From assembly GCA_002309175.1 (NCBI GenBank), contig DBWX01000010.1, positions 129,206-140,309 of the forward strand: DNA of 11,104 nt, read 5' to 3'. This DNA comes from Ruminococcaceae bacterium UBA1227. GTDB lineage: Bacteria; Bacillota; Clostridia; Oscillospirales; Acutalibacteraceae. A model generated the notes under the pieces. It saw only the letters and a list, made by a program, of their open reading frames with translations, did not search any database and was not told where the DNA came from. Shown piece by piece: positions 1-5,381 of this stretch (position 1 is its first letter; each line of letters begins with the position of its first letter). The position numbers were made by a program, and so were the translations under genes.

Positions 1-205
1 TCTCACGGCAGACCTGCCAGCCGTCCATTCTGGGCAGCATGATATCAAGCAGGACTATGTCCGGCTTTGTCTCGTTGAAGACCCTGACTGCGGTCTCACC
101 GTCATTTGCGATGGCAACCGTGTAGCCGTCCTTCTCCATATAGAGCCGAAGCAGTTCGCAGATATTGGAATCATCGTCCACTACCAGTATCTTTCCTATG
201 CTCAT
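1..205 (-). CDS. Response regulator, receiver domain (partial, cut by window edge)
   Basis: The first 68 residues of a two-component response regulator are visible; the rest lies beyond the left edge. The protein starts [12 protein letters not shown], and the acidic pocket residues are Asp10-Asp12. The phosphoacceptor is Asp54 within LLDIMLP, followed by the RMDG turn typical of receiver domains. The missing C-terminus probably carries a DNA-binding output domain (OmpR/PhoB type is commonest for this N-terminus), but that is inference. The ATG is preceded by GGAGGCC on the minus strand (209-215), which supports the start. It lies 47 bp downstream of the L,D-transpeptidase gene on the same strand with no hairpin between them, so cotranscription is possible. 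It would receive phosphate from a histidine kinase not seen here. Confidence 0.93.
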   Translation of the reverse strand, partial: MSIGKILVVDDDSNICELLRLYMEKDGYTVAIANDGETAVRVFNETKPDIVLLDIMLPRMDGWQVCRE

Positions 206-252
206 TTTGGCCTCCTAAAAAACAGATAATAAACTTGAATCTTAAATTACCC

Positions 253-1155
253 TTAACTTGTCTTCCACGGGTTTGCGGGGTCCGGGTCGGTCGGATCCCA
301 GCCCCTGTTCGGGCTGTTTACGTCAACTCTCGGAGCCTCGGGTTTACCAAGCGGTCCGGGAACCGAACTGTCGTAGATAAAGACCAGTGTTCCTCTGTCG
401 GAAACATTCTCATAGACCCATTTCGCATCGCGCACACAGAGCCTTACACAGCCGAGCGATGCAGGTCCTCCGAGCTTGTTGTACTCGTCATACTCAAGTG
501 TTCCCTTATTTCCGTTCTGCGTATAGCATACGGAGTGGAACCAGATAGCTCCGGTAATCTGCGTGGTGTACTGGCCGTATGAACTGTCCACCATGGTAAG
601 CCAGGTGTATTTCCAGTCCGTTCTGGTGTTCGCTCCCGCAAAGAAAGTTCCCGCAGGGGTCTCATGTCCGGGCTTGCCGCAGGAACAGGCAAAGGCAATG
701 ACCGGTTTCGTGTAGTTGCTGTTCTCGTCCTTGCCGTAGACGGTCACCGTGTGCATCTGGCGGTTTACACCGACACAGTAGCGGTGGCTCGCGGCGTAAT
801 CTGCGTTCGTGGCGAAGGTAACCTTACCTGAGGAATCGACGGACGCCGTATTAGCGGCGGGCGCCGCCGTGGTTGTGGCGGGTGCGGCGGTCGTTGTCGG
901 TGCCGCTGTCGTAGTCTCCTCCGTCGTGGACTCCTCGGTTTTCGCCTCGGTTGTCGGCTCAGTCGGCGCCTCTGTCGTGACCGGCGCCTTGGTTGTCTTC
1001 GCGGCGGCTGCCGCCTTCTTCTTCGAGACTGCCTTCACGGTTACGACAGTCGCCAAAACCGCAACGGCGATTACCGCCGCAGCGATGATTATTATCAGGT
1101 TGCGTCTTTTTACTTTTTTAATCTGTGCATCATCGGCATGTTTTAAATCAGGCAT
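253..1155 (-). CDS. Membrane-anchored L,D-transpeptidase (YkuD domain)
   Basis: Predicted peptidoglycan L,D-transpeptidase of 300 aa. A short Lys/Arg-rich cytoplasmic N-terminus is followed by one membrane segment (about residues 19-40). Next come a Lys/Ala stretch and a low-complexity Thr/Ala/Glu/Pro linker (about 55-103) that would span the wall, and then the YkuD domain (about 115-262). Visible catalytic elements are the substrate-loop motif HETPAGTF (164-171), His207 in IWFHS, and the nucleophile Cys236 in SLGCVRL. A Pro/Asp-rich tail follows. Such enzymes form 3-3 cross-links or attach proteins to the wall; which one applies here cannot be told. I chose the ATG at 1155 because GAGGA lies 5 nt upstream. 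A TTG four codons earlier overlaps the stop of the upstream gene and lacks its own good RBS. It is the third gene of a minus-strand unit starting at 1882. Confidence 0.93.
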   Translation of the reverse strand: MPDLKHADDAQIKKVKRRNLIIIIAAAVIAVAVLATVVTVKAVSKKKAAAAAKTTKAPVTTEAPTEPTTEAKTEESTTEETTTAAPTTTAAPATTTAAPAANTASVDSSGKVTFATNADYAASHRYCVGVNRQMHTVTVYGKDENSNYTKPVIAFACSCGKPGHETPAGTFFAGANTRTDWKYTWLTMVDSSYGQYTTQITGAIWFHSVCYTQNGNKGTLEYDEYNKLGGPASLGCVRLCVRDAKWVYENVSDRGTLVFIYDSSVPGPLGKPEAPRVDVNSPNRGWDPTDPDPANPWKTS

Positions 1156-1163
1156 TATATTCC

Positions 1164-1400
1164 TCAATCGTCATTATTTCCCGCCCAGTCCATCAGAAAC
1201 TGCAGGAGATTCAGATCTATTCCTATCTTGTAGTATGAGGGCTGCGGCGTCAGGAGCTTTGACCAGTCGAATTTCCTGCCCTGAGCCTTAGCGTGCGCAT
1301 ACATCTCAATAAAACGCCAGTTGGCTTTTGCGGCTTCTCTGAAAATTTCCGCCATAAGTCCGGAGAATACTTTCAGATTATTAATGAATTTTGCCTTCAA
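1164..1400 (-). CDS. Conserved-looking 78-aa protein of unknown function
   Basis: I do not recognise this small protein. It is rich in Lys, Asn, Ala and aromatic residues (NWRFIEMYAHAKAQGRKFDW), is probably mostly helical, and ends with the acidic tail GNNDD. There is no clear membrane segment or signal peptide. The start is TTG at 1400, supported by GGAGG 7 nt upstream on the minus strand. The first in-frame ATG (residue 16) has no such site. It sits 14 nt after the XRE regulator gene, and its stop codon is 8 nt before the ATG of the L,D-transpeptidase gene, so it is translated inside the same unit. A role alongside the regulator or the wall enzyme is suggested only by position. Confidence 0.72.
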   Translation of the reverse strand: MKAKFINNLKVFSGLMAEIFREAAKANWRFIEMYAHAKAQGRKFDWSKLLTPQPSYYKIGIDLNLLQFLMDWAGNNDD

Positions 1401-1414
1401 GTTTCTACCTCCGC

Positions 1415-1882
1415 CTATTCGCCGATTTTTTCATCAAACCAGGCTTTGAGAGAATCAACGGCGAGGGACATCTTGTCGAGTTCGTCTTTTATCTTCTCAA
1501 AATCGGCTCTCTCATCTTCACTTATGGTGCCGTCGACGCTGATTTCTATGAGGCGCTCCTTCTCGGCCTCGAGTCTGCCGAGAAGACGCAGTATTTCAAG
1601 CGTCACCGTAGGGAGGTCGGTGACCTCAACCGCGGGCACGTATTCCTGTCCTATGGGACACTCGCGCGAACAATAGTAATTGCAGAGTGACGGCTTCTTA
1701 TACTTCTTCGCCATCACGAGGACCTCGTCCGGATGCGGCAGCGAACCGGAGAGTTCAATCTTCTCAATACGGCTCTCGGAGATACACTCGAGCAGTTCCG
1801 CTGCCGCTGCCCGCGACAGTCCGCACTCCTCACGTGTCTCCTGATAAATCGTCTTATCCTCTTTTACGGAACGTTTACCCAC
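1415..1882 (-). CDS. XRE-like helix-turn-helix regulator with CX3CX3C linker
   Basis: 155-aa predicted transcription regulator. Residues about 10-62 form a Cro/C1-type helix-turn-helix (YQETREECGLSRAAAAELL, then SESRIEKIE and LPHPDEVLVMAKKY). A cysteine-rich connector follows with Cys67, Cys71 and Cys75 (LCNYYCSRECPIG). The C-terminal half (about 93-152) is a Glu/Lys-rich predicted coiled coil. From memory, this domain arrangement is common in gut Clostridia, but its ligand is not known to me. The cysteines could bind metal or sense redox state (inference). The start is GTG at 1882, with GGAGG 7 nt upstream. It is the first gene of the minus-strand unit. Its promoter carries an inverted repeat around the -35, as expected for autoregulation. 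Confidence 0.85.
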   Translation of the reverse strand: MGKRSVKEDKTIYQETREECGLSRAAAAELLECISESRIEKIELSGSLPHPDEVLVMAKKYKKPSLCNYYCSRECPIGQEYVPAVEVTDLPTVTLEILRLLGRLEAEKERLIEISVDGTISEDERADFEKIKDELDKMSLAVDSLKAWFDEKIGE

Positions 1883-1920
1883 AGTGTCACCTCCGCACGC
1901 GCGCGATTAATAATATCTAC

Positions 1921-1949
1921 ATTATACAGCACTTATTCCCCCATTTCAA
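1921..1949 (-). promoter_or_regulatory. SigA-type promoter of the XRE/L,D-transpeptidase unit
   Basis: On the minus strand, TTGAAA (1944-1949) and a perfect TATAAT (1921-1926) are separated by exactly 17 bp. This is a near-consensus vegetative promoter. Transcription would start near 1912-1915, giving a leader of about 30 nt before the GTG at 1882. Confidence 0.85.
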
Positions 1950-1959
1950 ACGGAATAAG
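1932..1959. promoter_or_regulatory. Perfect 8-bp inverted repeat around the -35 (candidate operator)
   Basis: CTTATTCC (1932-1939) and its exact reverse complement GGAATAAG (1952-1959) are separated by 12 bp. The repeat encloses the TTGAAA -35 box of the minus-strand promoter. Arm centres are 20 bp apart, about two helical turns, which suits a dimeric regulator. The simplest reading is the operator of the adjacent XRE protein (inference). Confidence 0.6.
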
Positions 1960-2051
1960 AAATAATACTCCTCTGACGCAGGCCGTTATTTTTCGTAAAA
2001 ACCGGGTTACACTGTAGATGCAAAGGGAAAGGAGGAAGAGTCAGGCAATGT

Positions 2052-2177
2052 ATGGATGCACAGAAGAGAATTGATACAATAAAAATGTTAGACAAAATGA
2101 ACCGACAGATCGAGTTCAGCAGAAAGCTGGCTCTCAAGGATAAATCGAAATTAAAAGGAGATAAAACTCATGAATAA
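2052..2177 (+). CDS. Possible 41-aa basic small protein
   Basis: A small open frame encoding 41 residues, rich in Lys, Arg, Asp and Met (starts MDAQKRIDTIKMLDKMNRQ) and likely a single amphipathic helix. It ends by overlapping the first 8 nt of the 74-aa gene, an arrangement seen in translationally coupled pairs. A strong GGAGG (2031-2035) lies upstream, but 16 nt from this ATG, which is long. A nearer out-of-frame ATG (2048) would encode only eight residues. The frame is plausible but not proven. It could instead be the leader of the 74-aa gene. Confidence 0.42.
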   Translation: MDAQKRIDTIKMLDKMNRQIEFSRKLALKDKSKLKGDKTHE

Positions 2178-2394
2178 CAATATGAACAACGATTTCAAGA
2201 CAAAGAAAAACCTCTTCGGCATTCTTGCCGTCATAAGCGCACTGCTTTTCGTAAGCCCCGTAGACTTAATGACCGGTCTCCAGGTAGATGACATCGGATA
2301 CTTCCTCACAACGATTGTGACGACCGTGCTCAACCTGAAAGCCGCACAGGACATGAAGAATGTCCAGAAAACAGCCAACTTCACCGACGTTTAA
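2170..2394 (+). CDS. Small membrane protein with DUF1232/YkvA-like core
   Basis: 74-aa protein. After an Asn-rich, polar N-terminus, a hydrophobic segment (about 15-30) leads into SPVDLMTG and then VDDIGYFLTTIVTTVLNL, ending with a polar tail. The SPxDL motif followed by a DD-G-Y element resembles the core of the DUF1232/YkvA family, whose members usually have SPIDLIPD and a later LDD. That resemblance is from memory and needs a profile search. Molecular function is unknown. The start has AAGGAG (2155-2160) 9 nt upstream. It overlaps the end of the possible 41-aa frame and is followed by a strong terminator, so it ends its transcription unit. Confidence 0.75.
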   Translation: MNNNMNNDFKTKKNLFGILAVISALLFVSPVDLMTGLQVDDIGYFLTTIVTTVLNLKAAQDMKNVQKTANFTDV

Positions 2395-2422
2395 GTCGTC
2401 TCCTCCGTCTCCCCCCAATAGA

Positions 2423-2448
2423 GAAGGCCCGCCGCCCGGCGGGCCTTC
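2423..2448 (+). terminator. Rho-independent terminator after the 74-aa gene
   Basis: A perfect 11-bp GC-rich stem (GAAGGCCCGCC at 2423-2433 with GGCGGGCCTTC at 2438-2448) closes a 4-nt loop. A T-rich tail follows (TCTTTTGACTTTT). It separates the small genes from the gap promoter. Confidence 0.9.
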
Positions 2449-2495
2449 GTCTTTTGACTTTTAATTAACAGTCTTTGATAACTTTCAGACTATTA

Positions 2496-2524
2496 TGGAA
2501 TTGCACTCCTCAAGGGGTTATAAT
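2496..2524 (+). promoter_or_regulatory. Promoter of the gap gene
   Basis: A perfect TATAAT (2519-2524) lies 30 bp before the TTG start of the dehydrogenase gene. The -35 at 17-bp spacing (TGGAAT, 2496-2501) is poor. A second candidate is upstream: TTGACT (2454-2459) with GATAAC (2477-2482), also at 17 bp. The -10 lies inside any longer reading frame that starts at the ATG at 2495, which argues against that ATG as the start. Confidence 0.5.
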
Positions 2525-2554
2525 CAAGCCGTAAAAAGAAGGGAGCGATGCGAC

Positions 2555-3562
2555 TTGATTAAAGTAGGCATTAACGGTTTCGGCCGTATAGGCAGAGTTG
2601 TTTTCCGAATCCTCTGTGAGCGCGCTGACGAGTTTGAAATATGCGGAATCAACCTCAGAAACGCCGACCTCGACTATATGGTATACCTCGTAAAATACGA
2701 CAGTATTTTCGGCAACTTCCCCGGCACAATAGAAGCGGTTGACGGAGGACTGCTCGTCAACGGCAGAAAGATTACGGTTTACAGTTTCAGCGACCTCGCT
2801 GAAATCCCCTGGAGCGACTGCGGCGCGGAATATATCATCGAATCCACGGGCGCATTCCTCACAACGGAGACTGCAGGTCAGCACCTCAAAGGAGGCGCCA
2901 AAAAAGTCGTTCTGACCGCGCCCGCGAAAGACGACATGCCGACCTTCGTCATAGGTGTCAACAACGAGACCTATGACCCGTCATTCAACGTAGTCTCAAA
3001 CGCGTCCTGTACTACGAACTGCCTTGCCCCCATGGCAAAGGTTTTAAACGACAAATTCGGCATAAAAGAGGGTCTCATGTCAACCATCCACTCTGCGACT
3101 TCCAAGCAGAAACCGGTTGACGCAAGAGCGGGCCGTGACTGGAGAACCGGCCGTTCCCTCATCAACAATATCATCCCCTCCACAACAGGTGCCGCCAAAG
3201 CCTGCGGCCTCGTAATACCGGAGCTTCAGGGCAAACTCACGGGTATGTCATTCCGTGTACCGGTAAACGATGTATCCATCGTCGACCTCACTGTCCTCCT
3301 TGACACTCCGACCACATATGAGGAGATCTGCAAGGTGATGAAAGAGGCCTCAGAAGGCGAGTTTAAAGGCATCATAGACTACCTCGATGAGGAGGTCGTC
3401 TCCTCCGACCTTCGCGGTCACAAGGAGACCTGCATCTTCGACGCCAGGGAAGGCATCATGCTCAACGACCACTTCGTCAAACTCCTCGCCTGGTACGACA
3501 ACGAGTGGGGTTATTCCAGCAAGGTCGTCGACCTCGTCAAGTACATCCACGACCACTCATAA
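2555..3562 (+). CDS. gap: Glyceraldehyde-3-phosphate dehydrogenase, type I
   Basis: 335-aa enzyme that oxidises and phosphorylates glyceraldehyde-3-phosphate in cytoplasmic glycolysis/gluconeogenesis. The N-terminal Rossmann motif VGINGFGRIGR is followed by the catalytic block SNASCTTNCLAP with nucleophile Cys152. The catalytic His is in STIHSATS. The C-terminal signature WYDNEWGYS is intact and the length is normal. I chose TTG at 2555 because AGGGAG lies 9 nt upstream, the family starts at this point, and the promoter -10 lies downstream of the alternative ATG. Two positions linked to NAD specificity differ from classical enzymes. The Asp after strand beta-2 is Leu (GINLRNADLDY), and the Pro of the GPSHKD-type loop is Arg (VDARAGRDWR). 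NADP use or dual specificity is therefore possible. The gene stands alone between two terminators. Confidence 0.97.
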   Translation: MIKVGINGFGRIGRVVFRILCERADEFEICGINLRNADLDYMVYLVKYDSIFGNFPGTIEAVDGGLLVNGRKITVYSFSDLAEIPWSDCGAEYIIESTGAFLTTETAGQHLKGGAKKVVLTAPAKDDMPTFVIGVNNETYDPSFNVVSNASCTTNCLAPMAKVLNDKFGIKEGLMSTIHSATSKQKPVDARAGRDWRTGRSLINNIIPSTTGAAKACGLVIPELQGKLTGMSFRVPVNDVSIVDLTVLLDTPTTYEEICKVMKEASEGEFKGIIDYLDEEVVSSDLRGHKETCIFDAREGIMLNDHFVKLLAWYDNEWGYSSKVVDLVKYIHDHS

Positions 3563-3572
3563 GCCAGATAAA

Positions 3573-3598
3573 AAAAGCCGTGCGAAAGCACGGCTTTT
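3573..3598. terminator. Shared bidirectional terminator between convergent genes
   Basis: An 11-bp perfect stem, AAAAGCCGTGC and GCACGGCTTTT, closes a GAAA tetraloop, with T-runs on both strands. It lies 10 bp after the gap stop and 5 bp after the end of the convergent hydrolase gene, so it can serve both. Confidence 0.92.
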
Positions 3599-3603
3599 CT
3601 TTT

Positions 3604-4542
3604 TTATACCTTCACGTATCTTGTCACGAATTCAAAGCTCTCGTCAAAGCACTGCCTGCCCTTTTTCACTATCGTTGCAAGCGGCCAGGCGTGGTTGCCG
3701 ATAATGCCGTCTCCGAGGAAACTGCCGTGCGGAATATTGTACTTTTCCAGTTCCTCAATGAGGTCAAAAGCCTCATATCTCAGCCAGTCACGGCTGCAGT
3801 AGATAACAAATGTCGGAGGGTATTTTTCCGATACCTTCGGGCTCGCGAGTCTGCCCTCATCGGTTTTCAGGAAATCTTTTATCTCCTCCATTGTCATACC
3901 GAAGAAAGAGGTCATAAACATCTTCATGTCAGGGAATTTCGACTGATTTTTCTCAGGGTTTATCAGGCTTTCGACATTGAAGCAGCCGCAGTTTGAAACC
4001 ATGACATCGACATGGAATTCGTCCCTGTGTCTGAAGGTCAGTCCGATCCTGTCGACAAGTGTCGGGTCGGCGGCGATTGATGCGCAGAACATGATGTAAT
4101 ATCCGCCGGCCGATTCGCCCGCGAGGACTATTCTGCCCAGGTCAACATTCCATTCATCCGCGTGGTCATATATGAAATCAATCGCGTCGCAGATCTCCTG
4201 CAGCTGACCCGGATAGACGAGGTCAGGCGCGTAGGTATAGGCAATTGAAGCGGTGAAGAAACCCTTCTCCGCCCAGTTCGCAATGTAAGTGTCACGCATG
4301 TTCGTGATGCCGGAGACCCATCCGCCGCCGTGGATATAGATGTAGAGCGGCTTCTTTTCATCTTTCAGATCTTTGCGGCTGCAAAGATTTAAAAACTGCT
4401 GTCTGCCGCTCCCGTACTTCACGTGCGGCGTATATTCGCAGCTCTCCGGCGTCTTCCTGTGCAAAATCGCATAGGCCAGTGTCTCAGTGAAATTGTACCA
4501 GACGGTACCGAGTTTACCGCGTAAATAAATTGACTTTTTCAT
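3604..4542 (-). CDS. Alpha/beta-hydrolase, esterase/lipase-like (HSL type)
   Basis: 312-aa predicted serine hydrolase. The oxyanion-hole motif HGGGW is at 71-75 after the strand PLYIYI. The nucleophile elbow is GESAGG with Ser144. The likely acid is Asp252 in VIYCSRD, and the likely base is His284 in GNHAW. All triad elements are present and in order, so the enzyme should be active on carboxylic esters. The N-terminal 60 residues form a cap-like region. There is no signal peptide, so it is probably cytoplasmic. Substrate is unknown; short-chain acyl esters or deacetylation of sugars or small molecules are typical of this family. The ATG at 4542 is supported by AGGAG about 8 nt upstream on the minus strand. 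The gene is monocistronic and divergent from the GntR gene. A functional link to the GRE operon is possible but not shown. Confidence 0.9.
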   Translation of the reverse strand: MKKSIYLRGKLGTVWYNFTETLAYAILHRKTPESCEYTPHVKYGSGRQQFLNLCSRKDLKDEKKPLYIYIHGGGWVSGITNMRDTYIANWAEKGFFTASIAYTYAPDLVYPGQLQEICDAIDFIYDHADEWNVDLGRIVLAGESAGGYYIMFCASIAADPTLVDRIGLTFRHRDEFHVDVMVSNCGCFNVESLINPEKNQSKFPDMKMFMTSFFGMTMEEIKDFLKTDEGRLASPKVSEKYPPTFVIYCSRDWLRYEAFDLIEELEKYNIPHGSFLGDGIIGNHAWPLATIVKKGRQCFDESFEFVTRYVKV

Positions 4543-4563
4543 CTGATCATCTCCTGTATTTTC

Positions 4564-4592
4564 ATCTTATCATTTTTTGTGAGGAACTACAA
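4564..4592 (-). promoter_or_regulatory. Candidate promoter of the hydrolase gene
   Basis: On the minus strand, TTGTAG (4587-4592) and TAAGAT (4564-4569) are separated by 17 bp and lie 22 bp upstream of the ATG. The boxes match the consensus only moderately (3/6 and 4/6). The -35 falls in the left arm of the inverted repeat at 4582-4604. Confidence 0.35.
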
Positions 4593-4610
4593 ACCGCAGT
4601 TCCTTTTTTT
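4582..4610 (+). terminator. Hairpin with T-tract in the divergent intergenic region
   Basis: AGGAACT (4582-4588) pairs with AGTTCCT (4598-4604) across a 9-nt loop and runs into seven T residues, the form of a plus-strand terminator. No plus-strand gene ends here. It may stop antisense transcripts running under the hydrolase gene and insulate the GntR promoter. Alternatively, the repeat is a protein-binding site over the hydrolase -35. The AT-rich stem makes it weaker than the other terminators here. Confidence 0.45.
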
Positions 4611-4647
4611 GTATGTATTTATGATGTTTTTATTTATTTGTAAGTGT

Positions 4648-4658
4648 TAAAATACTAT
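4648..4658 (+). promoter_or_regulatory. Candidate -10 region of the GntR/GRE operon
   Basis: TAAAAT (4648-4653) overlaps TACTAT (4653-4658) just upstream of the GntR-type palindrome. No good -35 is visible at 16-18 bp in this very AT-rich stretch, so the promoter is either weak or uses an activator. Transcription would begin inside or beside the palindrome. Confidence 0.35.
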
Positions 4659-4660
4659 TG

Positions 4661-4673
4661 GTGGTATTACCAC
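4661..4673. promoter_or_regulatory. Perfect palindrome GTGGTATTACCAC: candidate GntR operator
   Basis: GTGGTA-T-TACCAC is a perfect 6+1+6 palindrome located 14 bp before the GntR start codon and just after the -10. Its core TGGTnnnACCA matches the general operator form of FadR/PdhR/LldR-like GntR regulators (known for the subfamily). Placed over the transcription start, it fits repression of the operon by its own first gene. Confidence 0.7.
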
Positions 4674-4687
4674 GAAGAAGGTGACGC

Positions 4688-5380
4688 ATGAAAAAAAGCT
4701 TAACTGAAACCGTCCTTGAAAAGATAAAATACCAGATTCTCTCCGGAGAATACGAAGTCGGAGAAAAGCTTCCGACACTGCGTGAACTCTGTGAGATATT
4801 CGATGTCAGCCGTTCCGTCATAAACTCGGTTGTGGTTGACCTCGAAACAAACGGGTACATAAAGATTGTGCCCACCAAATGGATTGAGGTGGCAGACTGG
4901 AAAAACGAGAGCAATTTTGCGATACTCGCGGATCTCGTGTCCTTCGGTCTTCTCGATTCAAAGCAGCTTGATGACATTCTTGCGGCGCGCAAGTATCTCG
5001 AGCTCGAATGCGTGCGGCAGGCATGCACGCACGCAACTGAAGGCGACAAGGGCCGCCTTCAGGCCCTGCTCGTTGAGGAGGGCATCGAGCTCGATCCTCA
5101 GAAACGCGCCGCCTTTGACCTGCAGTTTCACTATCTCATCTGCAAGATGAGCGGAAATATTGTCTACGGTATTGTAATGCAGGCTTTCGAGAACAGCGCA
5201 TATCCCCTGATTGTGCGCTTCTATGAGGACCGCGAAGTGTATGAATTCGTTATGAAAAAACACGGGCTAATCACAAAGGCGATTCTCGACAAAAATGTAA
5301 CTGAAGCCGAAAAACAACTTAGGCTTTTATTGGAACACGGAGAAAAAATAATCCGCAAACTTACAAAAGGAGGAGTTTGA
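4688..5380 (+). CDS. GntR-family regulator, FadR/FCD subfamily
   Basis: 230-aa transcription regulator. Residues 1-70 are a GntR winged helix: TVLEKIKYQILSGEYEVGEKLPTLREL, then FDVSRSVINSVVVDLETNGYI. Residues about 90-225 are an all-helical FCD ligand domain. Its metal-binding set appears complete: Asp144 and His148 (AFDLQFH), His192 (KKHGLITKAI) and His217 (LEHGEK). FCD domains usually bind small carboxylic acids through a bound metal, which suggests an organic-acid inducer (family knowledge plus inference). The ATG has AAGG about 7 nt upstream. The stop is one nt before the GRE start, and the RBS of the GRE gene lies inside this coding sequence, so the two are tightly coupled. The palindrome upstream suggests autoregulation of the whole operon. 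Confidence 0.93.
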   Translation: MKKSLTETVLEKIKYQILSGEYEVGEKLPTLRELCEIFDVSRSVINSVVVDLETNGYIKIVPTKWIEVADWKNESNFAILADLVSFGLLDSKQLDDILAARKYLELECVRQACTHATEGDKGRLQALLVEEGIELDPQKRAAFDLQFHYLICKMSGNIVYGIVMQAFENSAYPLIVRFYEDREVYEFVMKKHGLITKAILDKNVTEAEKQLRLLLEHGEKIIRKLTKGGV

Positions 5381-5381
5381 T

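Noticed and set aside
106..582. Plus-strand frame of 158 codons near the left edge
   Set aside because: It is antisense to the response regulator and L,D-transpeptidase, with no recognisable domain.
809..1291. Plus-strand reading frame with Val/Ala repeats
   Set aside because: It is the complement of the Thr/Ala/Glu linker codons of the L,D-transpeptidase gene, with no RBS or family features.
2048..2074. Eight-codon leader peptide MYGCTEEN
   Set aside because: It is too short to support, and no attenuator structure follows it. It is mentioned only as a competitor start for the 41-codon frame.
2470..2491. 5-bp inverted repeat AGTCT/AGACT upstream of gap
   Set aside because: The arms are too short to distinguish from chance, and the repeat does not match a known regulator site.
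2495..2554. N-terminal extension of 20 residues on the dehydrogenase from an ATG
   Set aside because: The extension is not family-like, it contains the promoter -10 (2519-2524), and a proper RBS precedes the TTG at 2555.
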